Assembly (NCBI RefSeq): GCF_003470665.1
Contig: NZ_QRJZ01000028.1
Coordinates: forward strand, 1-17,321
Reading direction: 5' to 3'
DNA length: 17,321 nt
DNA from: Collinsella sp. AM17-1
GTDB lineage: Bacteria; Actinomycetota; Coriobacteriia; Coriobacteriales; Coriobacteriaceae
The first letter of the stretch is position 1, and each line of letters begins with the position of its first letter. The notes beneath the pieces are model-generated. The model was not told where the DNA came from and did no database searches. It was given only the letters and a program-made list of their open reading frames with translations. A program made the position numbers and the translations under genes. Positions 1-6,578 of the stretch are shown here, one piece after another.

Positions 1-18
1 TCATGCGGACTCCAAACC

Positions 19-103
19 GGACCTGATGGTCCAACTTTTTGTCCGCAGTCCCTGACCAGTCGTTGGGGACAGTCCCTATGTGCCGGCAGTTTGGGACGGT
101 CCT
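19..103. repeat. Edge array of alternating GTCCC / GGGAC arms
   Basis: A small GGACC-tgat-GGTCC hairpin (19-32) is followed by AACTTTTT. After it, short arms alternate in orientation: GTCCC 48-52, GGGAC 66-70, GTCCC 72-76, GGGAC 93-97, then GGTCC 99-103. The first hairpin could be the weak terminator of a gene left of the window. The rest looks like the end of a palindromic intergenic array. Nothing protein-coding is supported between position 1 and the first gene at 382, and 104-200 shows only a short CCCCC-aga-GGGG hairpin (117-128). Confidence 0.4.
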
Positions 104-200
104 TTGATGTCTGGTGCCCCCAGAGGGGTGGAGTAATACAGCCTACTCTGTCTTTTATGGCTATGGTGTTCGTTCCTTAATGTTCCACAAGGATCGTCGT

Positions 201-330
201 ATGCGCATTTATGCGCATAGCCTTGCGCGATAATGCGCATATCCGCACAGACATCTGCCAAACATGGCAAAATATAGACCGATAAGCAAATAAACGCGCA
301 AACACGAGTAGATACGCGCACAATTGTGCG
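201..330. promoter_or_regulatory. Phased GCGC palindromes and 14-bp operator-like palindrome upstream of the oxidoreductase gene
   Basis: Three perfect ATGCGCAT palindromes lie at 201-208, 211-218 and 233-240, with a related TTGCGCGA at 224-230. Their GCGC cores start at 203, 213, 225 and 235, about one helical turn apart. GCGC recurs at 296 and 316, two turns apart. A perfect 14-bp palindrome, CGCACAATTGTGCG, sits at 317-330, about 50 bp before the start codon. TGCCA-aaca-TGGCA lies at 256-269. The placement suggests operators for the downstream operon, possibly bound by its own DeoR-family protein. That assignment is inferred, and no convincing -35/-10 pair was found. Confidence 0.45.
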
Positions 331-381
331 AATATAGGGTTGTTAGAAATGAAGGACTTCCGATGACTTAGGAGGCACATC

Positions 382-1461
382 ATGGCAGATTCCAAACAGG
401 CTCCGCTCGACGCCGAAGCAGCCGCTAAGGTGGCATTTGCCTCGGTCCAGGACAAGCCATTCCCCAACGATATTTTTACGGCCCCCGAGCTCCGCTGGGC
501 CGTGATCGGTTGCGGTGTTATCGCCAACCAGATGGCCCAGTCTCTCGCTCTTGCCGGCCGCAAGCTTGCGGGCGTTGCCAACCGCACACTGTCCAAGGCT
601 CAGGCTTTTGCAGAGCAGTATGGCGTTGAGAAGGTCTATGAAACGGTCGAGGACCTCTATGCCGATCCGAACATTGACGCAGTCTATATCACCACGCCGC
701 ACAACACTCACATCACCTACCTGCGATCCGCTCTGGCAGCCGGTAAGCACGTGCTCTGCGAGAAGGCCATTACCCTCAATTCCGCTGAGCTTGACGAGGC
801 CCGCGCCATTGCCGACGAGCACAACGTGGCCCTCATGGACGCCACCACGGTGCTCCACATGCCTTTGTATCAGGAGCTGCGTCGCCGCATGGATGTCGGT
901 GAGTTCGGCCGCATGAATCTCGTCCAACTCAACTTTGGCAGCTACAAGGAGTACGGTGATTTGACCAATCGCTTCTACAACCGCAACCTTGCCGGTGGCG
1001 CCATGCTTGATATTGGCGTTTATGCCCTGTCCGTCATGCGCCTCTTTATGGCAAGTCAGCCCGCTGAGGTTGTCTCGCTGGGCAACACCTGCGAGACCGG
1101 CGTTGACGTTGCGGGCGGCATCGTCTGCCGTAATGCCGAACAGCAGCTGGGCGTGGTGAGCCTCACGCTCCACTCCAAGCAACCCAAGCGCTCGGTCATC
1201 AGCTTCGACAAGTGCTATATCGAGGTCAACGATTATCCGCGCGCCGATCACGCGACCATCGTGTGGACTGAGGATGGCCACCGCGAGGAGGTCAACGCCG
1301 GCACCGAGGCTTACGCCCTTTGCTATGAGATGGCCGATCTTGAGAAGGCCGTTGCCGGCGACGACTCCAAGCGCGAGCTGCTGGATTATGCTTCTGATGT
1401 TATGGAGCTTATGACCAAGCTTCGCGCCGACTGGGGAGTCGTGTACCCCGAGGAGGAGTAA
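382..1461 (+). CDS. Gfo/Idh/MocA family NAD(P)-dependent oxidoreductase
   Basis: This 359-residue cytosolic protein is probably a dehydrogenase acting on a sugar, sugar acid or diol with NAD(P). The N-terminal Rossmann fold has the dinucleotide loop GCGVIA at 44-49, after an extension of about 35 residues. CEKAITLN at 126-133 is the family's EKP-type motif with Ala in place of Pro. GGAMLDIGVY at 205-214 is the substrate-site motif, where many relatives have D-x-G-x-H, so Tyr replaces the usual His. These features resemble the dihydrodiol-dehydrogenase-like branch, but the substrate cannot be read from sequence. The ATG has a strong TAGGAGG site just upstream. The next gene, a DeoR-type regulator, starts 3 bp after its stop, so the two are almost surely co-transcribed and translationally coupled. 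Confidence 0.9.
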   Translation: MADSKQAPLDAEAAAKVAFASVQDKPFPNDIFTAPELRWAVIGCGVIANQMAQSLALAGRKLAGVANRTLSKAQAFAEQYGVEKVYETVEDLYADPNIDAVYITTPHNTHITYLRSALAAGKHVLCEKAITLNSAELDEARAIADEHNVALMDATTVLHMPLYQELRRRMDVGEFGRMNLVQLNFGSYKEYGDLTNRFYNRNLAGGAMLDIGVYALSVMRLFMASQPAEVVSLGNTCETGVDVAGGIVCRNAEQQLGVVSLTLHSKQPKRSVISFDKCYIEVNDYPRADHATIVWTEDGHREEVNAGTEAYALCYEMADLEKAVAGDDSKRELLDYASDVMELMTKLRADWGVVYPEEE

Positions 1462-1464
1462 GCG

Positions 1465-2211
1465 ATGCTTGCGGAAGATAGGCTCAACGCGATCGTATCG
1501 ATGGTGCAGCAGGCTGGCTCGGTTACCGTGCCAGAGCTTGCTGAGGCACTGGGTGTGACGGCGTCTACCATTCGGCGCGACCTGCAGACGCTCGACCGCG
1601 CACACCGCATCGCCAAGGTCCACGGTGGAGCGACGAGCCTTGAGCGTGCGCGCGTGACGCGCGACCTGACGCTCAATGAGCGCAGCGATCTGCACAACGA
1701 CGACAAGGAGCGTATCTGCGCCCGTGCGGCGGCGCTGGTGGAGCCTGAGAGCTTTGTATACATCGACTCGGGATCGACGACGCTCAGGCTCATCGAGCAT
1801 CTTCCACACCTTGAAGATGTCACCTATGTGACCGATTCCGTGCTCCATGCTCAGCGCCTTGCTTTGCGCGGCATGCGTACCGTGGTGCTGGGCGGCGAGC
1901 TCAAACCCGAGACCGAGGCGCTCGTTGGCCCCGATGCCTTGGCAACCTTAGACCGCTACAACTTCAACTGTGGCTTTTGGGGCTCTAACGGCATTGCCGC
2001 CGAGCAGGGCTTCACGGCGCCCGATATCGAGGAAGCGCAAGTAAAGCGCATCTCGATGCGTCATACAGCCAAGCGCTTCGTAATCTCGGACGCCAGTAAA
2101 TTTGGCATGGTGGCGCCCGTCAAGTTCGCGGACTTCCGCGACGCAACGATTATTACCGCAGGCGAGGTGCCCGCCAAGTACCAGTCGATGGACAACGTCA
2201 TTACGGTCTAG
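1465..2211 (+). CDS. DeoR/GlpR family transcriptional regulator
   Basis: This 248-residue protein has the full DeoR layout. An N-terminal winged helix-turn-helix covers about residues 3-57, with VTVPELAEALGVTASTIRRD (20-39) as the HTH core. A C-terminal DeoRC sensor domain (about 75-230) contains DSGSTT (101-106), LGG (142-144) and SKFG (211-214), which bind a phosphorylated sugar in family members. The AGGAGG ribosome site overlaps the end of the preceding oxidoreductase gene, which fixes the ATG. The protein probably represses its own operon in response to a sugar-phosphate metabolite. No PTS or kinase gene follows within the window, unlike many DeoR loci, so the inducer is unknown. A strong terminator follows. 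Confidence 0.93.
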   Translation: MLAEDRLNAIVSMVQQAGSVTVPELAEALGVTASTIRRDLQTLDRAHRIAKVHGGATSLERARVTRDLTLNERSDLHNDDKERICARAAALVEPESFVYIDSGSTTLRLIEHLPHLEDVTYVTDSVLHAQRLALRGMRTVVLGGELKPETEALVGPDALATLDRYNFNCGFWGSNGIAAEQGFTAPDIEEAQVKRISMRHTAKRFVISDASKFGMVAPVKFADFRDATIITAGEVPAKYQSMDNVITV

Positions 2212-2250
2212 CGACGGGACAAGGCCAAAACCATTTTGTTTTCTCAATAG

Positions 2251-2287
2251 AAAAGCGGCAACGTCCATTACGGGCGTTGCCGCTTTT
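2251..2287 (+). terminator. Rho-independent terminator after the DeoR gene
   Basis: A perfect 13-bp stem, AAAAGCGGCAACG (2251-2263) with CGTTGCCGCTTTT (2275-2287), encloses an 11-nt loop and ends in TTTTGTTGT. It starts 39 bp after the DeoR-family stop. The A-run on the 5' side would let it also work on the other strand. Confidence 0.93.
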
Positions 2288-2309
2288 GTTGTCTACCGGT
2301 TTGTCTAAG

Positions 2310-2519
2310 TCTGTAACAACTAGACCGTTAAAAGTGGGCCAAGTGTTACAGATCGAGATACTTCCGAACCGCGTCGTCCCTTTGTCTCGATCTGTAACAG
2401 CTGGGTCCGATCTTGCCGAGTTATTGTTACAGATTGAGATTTTCCCCTAAGGGGGATTCGAATGTCTCGATCTGTAACAGATAGACCGGAAAATGGGTTC
2501 TAACTGTTATAGATCGAGA
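2310..2519. repeat. 80-bp-period array of inverted 15-bp repeats
   Basis: The arm TGTTACAGATCGAGA occurs at 2344-2358, at 2425-2439 (one change) and at 2505-2519 (one change). Its exact reverse complement, TCTCGATCTGTAACA, lies between them at 2385-2399 and 2465-2479, with a partial copy TCTGTAACA at 2310-2318. Same-orientation copies are 80-81 bp apart. The spacers on one side share AGACCG...AAA..TGGG (2321-2337 and 2483-2497), so the real unit is a larger imperfect palindrome. The array fills the gap between two converging transcription units and their terminators. It holds no credible gene. Confidence 0.85.
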
Positions 2520-2570
2520 CGTTTTGGCGCCGCGGCTGAGCCATCGTGGCGGCTTGACGTTTGCCCAGAT

Positions 2571-2611
2571 AAAACCTGCCAAAATAAACCTGTCCCTTTT
2601 TGGCGGGTTTT
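2571..2611 (-). terminator. Bidirectional terminator after the RluA-family gene
   Basis: AAAACCTGCCAAAA (2571-2584) pairs with TTTTGGCGGGTTTT (2598-2611), with one wobble or mismatch. Its 3' arm overlaps the stop codon of the minus-strand pseudouridine synthase. On the minus strand the stem ends in TTTT. The loop contains GGGACAG, a motif also seen in the hairpin at 9051-9078. Confidence 0.75.
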
Positions 2612-3269
2612 AGGGCTCCCAGGGGCAGGGAGCTTCGATGTGGATGTGCTCACCGGTTACGGGGTGCGTGAAGGACACGCTGTGGGCGTGGAGCATCAGG
2701 CCGCAGGGGCGCGGCGTTCCGTATAGGTCGTCGCCAACAAGGGGATGACGCTCGCTCGCCAGGTGCACGCGAATCTGATGCTTGCGGCCGGTGAGTAACT
2801 CGACATCGATATACGAGCGCGTGGGCAGACCACGGCGGCTCTTAAGGCGCTTGAGCACCTTCACGCGCGTTTGAGACGGCTTGCCGCTGGCGCCGACGCG
2901 CATCTTTCGGCTGTCGTGGCGGTCGCGGGCGATGGGCTTGTCGATGAGCTTTTCGTTCCAGTCGATCTTGCCCTCGGCGAGCGCCAGATAGTGCTTTTCG
3001 AATGCGTGGTCGATGATCATCTGGTCAAAAGCGGGTTGCGTCTGCTTGTCGAGCGAGAACAGCACCACGCCGGTGGTGTTGCGGTCCAGGCGGTTGAGCG
3101 GCTGCATGTCGGTCGCGGCAAAGCCGTCGCCCATCGCCAGCAGCAGGTCACTGGCGTAGTCGGTAAGTGTGCGCTCGCCGGTGCCGTCACCGTGGACGAT
3201 CATGCCGGCAGGCTTATCGATGGCCATGAGCCAGGCGTCGCAGTAGAGGACTTGAGGTTCTTCGTTCAC
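2610..3269 (-). CDS. RluA-family pseudouridine synthase
   Basis: This 219-residue protein isomerises uridine to pseudouridine in RNA, probably rRNA or tRNA. It begins directly with the catalytic domain and has no S4 RNA-binding domain, as in E. coli RluA, which has a similar length. The catalytic motif NRLDRNTTG (59-67) holds the nucleophile Asp62; Asn replaces the usual His of HRLD. The C-terminal signature RKHQIRVHLA...PLVGDDLYG is intact. The start is GTG at 3267-3269, with AAAGG seven bases upstream; no better ATG is near. It lies 15 bp after the U32-family gene on the same strand, so both are likely one operon for RNA modification. The exact target base cannot be told from sequence. Confidence 0.9.
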   Translation of the reverse strand: MNEEPQVLYCDAWLMAIDKPAGMIVHGDGTGERTLTDYASDLLLAMGDGFAATDMQPLNRLDRNTTGVVLFSLDKQTQPAFDQMIIDHAFEKHYLALAEGKIDWNEKLIDKPIARDRHDSRKMRVGASGKPSQTRVKVLKRLKSRRGLPTRSYIDVELLTGRKHQIRVHLASERHPLVGDDLYGTPRPCGLMLHAHSVSFTHPVTGEHIHIEAPCPWEP

Positions 3270-3284
3270 GTGTAAGCCTTTCGG

Positions 3285-5780
3285 TTAGCTAATTCCCACA
3301 AACATGCAGCCCGAGGTGGCGCCGCGCAGGCGGGCGGCGGGCTTGCGGCCGGCTTGAGCCGCCTCGACGGCGCGACGGACGCGAGCGACGGCACGGCCAA
3401 TCTCATCGGCCTCGAGCAAGGTTCCGTCGACCATAAGACGACGGACGCCGGCGTCGAGCAACTGCGGTACCTGCGGCGTAAGGTCGATGGGGTAGGCGTC
3501 GTACAAGCGAGAGCGGCCGTGGATGTCGGTGCGCACGGGCATGACCTTTCCGTCGATATTCTTGAGCGAGAGCTTACGGGCACGCAGGCGGCAGCTGGCA
3601 CAATCGTGGATGCAACCGTTGGCAACCTGCAGAATGCAATGCTCGCTTGTCATGACGCGCGGGCGGCCAAAGACGGTGATGCCTAGAGCCGCGGGCGCGG
3701 CGGCACCGAGCGAGACAATCTCGTCGAGCGTGATCTCGGGCGAGAGCCAAAACGCACCGGCTCCGCGCTCGGCAAGCGCCTCCATGCAGGGCGTGTTGTG
3801 CACCGGCAGGCAAGAGCGAATCTCGGCTGTGGCGCCAACCTGGGCGGCCAGGGCAAGCTCAGAGATGTTGCCAATAGCGACCGTGGCGCCGGCAACAACC
3901 CATGGGTCAACGCGGACGTGGTCAACGGCGCGGCAGACCTCGTCGAGTGCGGGCACAATACCCTGCTCAAATGCATCGGCAGGGGAGAGTCCGACAGCCT
4001 CGAGCGCGTCGGTGGTCATGTAGATGCGCGTTGCACCCTCCGCGCGAGCGGCCTCGGCGGCCTCGAGCGAGGTGACGGTAGCGCAGATCTGCGGCTCATC
4101 GCGGTAGTGCTCGGGCGCGGGGCGGGAATCATTGGTGACAGTCGCCGGTAGCTCGAGCGTGCGGGCGCGCTCCTCATACGGTGCCAGAATGGCCTCTTCC
4201 AGCGCCTTACAAGCGGCGGCGCGCACCTTGTGCACGGCGGAAAAGCCCATGCCGCAACTCTCGTCGAGGGCCACGTCAAAGCTCGCGGCCTCAAAGGGAG
4301 AGGAGCCCATGCGCCCGACGTGCTCAACCAGATCGGACGCCTCGACCGCACGGGTCTTGGCGGCCTCGACGGTGAAGCCCGTGGCGGTGGCGGTGAGCGC
4401 GGGGTCGTCACAGCAGGTGAGTGTGACAGTAAACGGCTTGCCCAGGCGCGCCACGACGGACACATCAACAGCGCGGCGGCGCAGCACATCGCGCTTGAGC
4501 GCGGCGCCGGCGGCGTCGATGGCACGCTGGCTGCGAATCACGCGGACGCGGCAGCCCTCGGGCATGCTACGGGGCGCGCGACACTCGATAACATCGCCGG
4601 CAGCGGCATCATCGGCGGCAATGGTGGTCAGGAACTGGTCAAACTCGTTATCGTGGCGAAGCTCCAGCAGGTCGCCCTTGCCCACGGGCTCAAACAGCTC
4701 AATGCGGGCGATGGCGGCGCGGCGACGGCGGTCGTCGGGCTTGAGGCCGCGCACATCGCGGTTGGCCGGGCGGCTGCCCAGCACCGTGCCCACGATCTGT
4801 CCGCGGTTGTTGGAACGCTCATAGCTCATCATCTCGTCGCCCGAGGTGCCGTCCTGATAGGCGTGCGTAAAGTCGCGGTTAAAGCAGCGCTTGAGCTGGC
4901 GCTGACGGGCGGCTTCCTCGTCCTTAGAGGTCGAAACATCGGCCAGCATATCGTCAATCTGATGACGATACACGTCGACGATGGAATACACGTAATCGGG
5001 AGCCTTCATGCGGCCCTCGAGCTTGAGCGATGCGGCGCCGGCGTCATACAGACGGCGAACAAGCTGCGAAGTGTTGGTGTCGCGCGGGCACAGCGCGCGC
5101 TCGCGACCGGCAGGGGAGAGCGAGCGGCCGTTCTCGTCGATCAGCTCGTAAGGCAGGCGACAGGGTTGAGCGCACATGCCGCGGTTGGCCGAGCGGCCCG
5201 CCATGGCAAAGCTCGAAAGCAGACACAGGCCAGAGTAGCAAAAGCAGATGGCGCCATGGCTAAAGACCTCAAGGTCCACATCGGGCGCGGCATCGTGAAT
5301 GGCGGCAATCTCGTCGATGGAAAGCTCGCGCGAGAGGGTCACGCGGTCGGCGCCCTGCTCGCGGCACCAAAGGGTTCCGCGGTCGTCGTGGATGTTCGCC
5401 TGGGTCGAGATGTGTGTCTCGATGCTGGGCATCGTGCGCTTGACCTCAAAGAACAGGCCCCAGTCCTGGATGATGAAGGCGTCGGCGCCCAGCGTGGAGC
5501 AGCGATGGATGAGCTGCAGCGCATCGCTCATCTCGGATTCCTTGATGACGATGTTGACCGTGACGTAGACGCGCGAGCCGGCCAGATGCGCGGCGCGGCA
5601 GGCCTGCTCAAAGGCCTCGTCGGTAAAGTTGGTGGCCTTGCGGCGTGCGTTGAAGCTGCCCATGCCGCAGTAGATGGCGTCTGCCCCGGCGGCGAGTGCG
5701 GCGGCAAAGGGCTCGGGCCCTCCGGCGGGCGCCAAAAGCTCGGGCCTGCGGTTGGTGGTTCGACTGGCGGTTGCGGTCAT
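3285..5780 (-). CDS. U32 family protein (RlhA-like, DUF3656-type), probable RNA hydroxylation enzyme
   Basis: This protein has 831 residues; E. coli RlhA has about 650. The N-terminal TIM-barrel part starts with LLAPAGGPEPFAAALAAGAD (15-34). The U32 signature follows: EVFSHGAICFCYSGLC (171-186) and GRSANRGMCAQPCRLPY (195-211). C231 in CPRDTNT and LKLEGRMKAPDYVYSIVDVY (252-271) are also typical. Related U32 enzymes bind a 4Fe-4S cluster through such cysteines and use prephenate to hydroxylate RNA; annotation as a peptidase is historical. The C-terminal third carries a second cysteine set: C715, C723, C727 and C730. The ATG at 5778-5780 follows AAAGGCAGG. Co-transcription with an RluA-type enzyme supports a role in RNA modification. 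Substrate and any peptidase activity remain open. Confidence 0.88.
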   Translation of the reverse strand: MTATASRTTNRRPELLAPAGGPEPFAAALAAGADAIYCGMGSFNARRKATNFTDEAFEQACRAAHLAGSRVYVTVNIVIKESEMSDALQLIHRCSTLGADAFIIQDWGLFFEVKRTMPSIETHISTQANIHDDRGTLWCREQGADRVTLSRELSIDEIAAIHDAAPDVDLEVFSHGAICFCYSGLCLLSSFAMAGRSANRGMCAQPCRLPYELIDENGRSLSPAGRERALCPRDTNTSQLVRRLYDAGAASLKLEGRMKAPDYVYSIVDVYRHQIDDMLADVSTSKDEEAARQRQLKRCFNRDFTHAYQDGTSGDEMMSYERSNNRGQIVGTVLGSRPANRDVRGLKPDDRRRRAAIARIELFEPVGKGDLLELRHDNEFDQFLTTIAADDAAAGDVIECRAPRSMPEGCRVRVIRSQRAIDAAGAALKRDVLRRRAVDVSVVARLGKPFTVTLTCCDDPALTATATGFTVEAAKTRAVEASDLVEHVGRMGSSPFEAASFDVALDESCGMGFSAVHKVRAAACKALEEAILAPYEERARTLELPATVTNDSRPAPEHYRDEPQICATVTSLEAAEAARAEGATRIYMTTDALEAVGLSPADAFEQGIVPALDEVCRAVDHVRVDPWVVAGATVAIGNISELALAAQVGATAEIRSCLPVHNTPCMEALAERGAGAFWLSPEITLDEIVSLGAAAPAALGITVFGRPRVMTSEHCILQVANGCIHDCASCRLRARKLSLKNIDGKVMPVRTDIHGRSRLYDAYPIDLTPQVPQLLDAGVRRLMVDGTLLEADEIGRAVARVRRAVEAAQAGRKPAARLRGATSGCMFVGIS

Positions 5781-5803
5781 ATCCTGCCTTTCAAAATGCT
5801 CAG

Positions 5804-5818
5804 ATACTCAAAAGTATA
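5804..5818 (-). promoter_or_regulatory. Possible -10 / operator for the U32 operon
   Basis: On the minus strand TATACT (5818-5813) is a good -10 hexamer, 33 bp upstream of the start codon. It overlaps an inverted repeat, ATACT-caaa-AGTAT (5804-5817). No good -35 is visible at 17 bp, so this is a weak call. Confidence 0.3.
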
Positions 5819-5962
5819 GTGGTGCCGTCGCGGCAGGCGATGCCTGTGCTCTAAGCGGGATAAAGTCTTCAGCAGCTTGGACTGGCTGCTCCACATGAGA
5901 ACCGTTCAGCGGTCCGGGGAAACCGTTGGGCGATAAAATATTCTCGCAACGTGATAATAATA

Positions 5963-5991
5963 TTGCATCGCGCGGAAACCTTGAGTACTAT
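5963..5991 (+). promoter_or_regulatory. Candidate ridA promoter
   Basis: TTGCAT (5963-5968) and TACTAT (5986-5991) are separated by 17 bp and would start transcription near 5998, just before the leader hairpin. The match is moderate (3/6 and 4/6). An AT-rich TGATAATAATATT stretch lies upstream at 5952-5964. The rest of the 298-bp gap between the U32 gene and ridA shows only small hairpins, such as ACCG-ttca-GCGGT near 5902-5914. Confidence 0.35.
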
Positions 5992-5999
5992 CCCAATCA

Positions 6000-6047
6000 A
6001 GCGCGGTGTTCAGACCGAACTGTGCCTCCCGGTGTGAACGCCGCGCT
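6000..6047 (+). promoter_or_regulatory. Long hairpin in the ridA 5' leader
   Basis: AGCGCGGTGTTCA (6000-6012) pairs with TGAACGCCGCGCT (6035-6047), with one G-U wobble. Inside it, ACCG (6014-6017) pairs with CGGT (6030-6033) across a single G/G mismatch, giving about 17 pairs and a 12-nt loop. The sequence CCCGTTCCCTTTTACTT follows, then the ribosome site. It could act as an attenuator with a weak U-run or as a 5' stabilising hairpin. No known riboswitch family was recognised. Confidence 0.6.
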
Positions 6048-6078
6048 CCCGTTCCCTTTTACTTGTAAGGAGAAAAAC

Positions 6079-6456
6079 ATGAGCAAGACCGTCGTGTCTT
6101 CCGATAACGCACCCGCAGCCATCGGCCCGTATTCCCCCGGTATCCAGACTGGCAACATGGTGTTCCTGTCCGGCCAGCTGGGCATCGATCCCGCGACCGG
6201 CAAGCTGCCCGAGGGTGTCGAGGCCCAGGCCAAGCAGTCCCTCGCCAACGTCGAGGCTCTGCTGACCGCTGCCGGCGCCACGTTTGCCGATGTCGTCAAG
6301 ACCACGGTCTACCTGGCTGACATCGCCGACTTTGCCGCCGTGAACGAGATTTACGCCTCCAAGTTCGAGGCTCCGTTCCCCGCGCGCAGCGCTTTCCAGG
6401 TTGCCGCCCTTCCGGCTGGCGGTCTGGTCGAGATCGAGGTTGTCGCCGCTCTCTAA
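6079..6456 (+). CDS. ridA: RidA family 2-iminobutanoate/2-iminopropanoate deaminase
   Basis: This 125-residue protein matches the usual RidA length. It hydrolyses reactive enamines and imines, such as 2-aminoacrylate from PLP enzymes, to 2-ketoacids and ammonia, and so protects PLP enzymes in the cytosol. The YjgF/YER057c/UK114 features are intact: IGPYSPG (15-21) with Tyr18, SGQLG (31-35), the catalytic Arg103 in PARSAFQVAALP (101-112) and Glu120 in VEIEVVAAL. The ATG at 6079 is chosen over an in-frame ATG at 5926 because TAAGGAG lies seven bases before it and homology starts there. It is a single-gene unit with its own leader hairpin and terminator. It may detoxify 2-aminoacrylate made in purine or amino-acid catabolism, but that link is only by neighbourhood. 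Confidence 0.95.
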   Translation: MSKTVVSSDNAPAAIGPYSPGIQTGNMVFLSGQLGIDPATGKLPEGVEAQAKQSLANVEALLTAAGATFADVVKTTVYLADIADFAAVNEIYASKFEAPFPARSAFQVAALPAGGLVEIEVVAAL

Positions 6457-6486
6457 GGCGTTGGCAACAACTAAACATGACATGCA

Positions 6487-6524
6487 AAAAGACCCTGCAG
6501 CGCGTGCGAGCTGCAGGGTCTTTT
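6487..6524. terminator. Bidirectional terminator between ridA and the YheO-type gene
   Basis: A perfect 14-bp stem, AAAAGACCCTGCAG (6487-6500) with CTGCAGGGTCTTTT (6511-6524), encloses a 10-nt loop. It has T-runs on both strands (TTTTG forward, TTTTTG reverse). It lies 30 bp after the ridA stop and also faces the converging minus-strand regulator gene. Confidence 0.94.
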
Positions 6525-6539
6525 GTCAAGCGATGCGAC

Positions 6540-6575
6540 AAAAATGATCCGTTTCCCTTCGTCCCCAAGGGATCA
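6540..6575 (-). terminator. Terminator immediately after the YheO-type regulator
   Basis: On the minus strand TGATCC (6575-6570) pairs with GGATCA (6550-6545), with an inner CCTT/AAGG pairing, and is followed by TTTTT (6544-6540). It begins 3 bp after the stop codon, so the gene has its own terminator ahead of the bidirectional one. Confidence 0.75.
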
Positions 6576-6578
6576 CGT

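Noticed and set aside
343..1848. A 501-residue minus-strand open frame across the oxidoreductase and DeoR genes
   Set aside because: Crosses two intact, overlapping-in-context plus-strand genes with good ribosome sites; no domain seen.
2310..2519. Possible CRISPR array
   Set aside because: Repeats alternate in orientation, one class of spacer is itself conserved, and no cas genes are nearby.
4230..5819. A 529-residue plus-strand open frame opposite the U32 gene
   Set aside because: Shadow of a strongly recognisable U32 protein, low-complexity composition and no domain.
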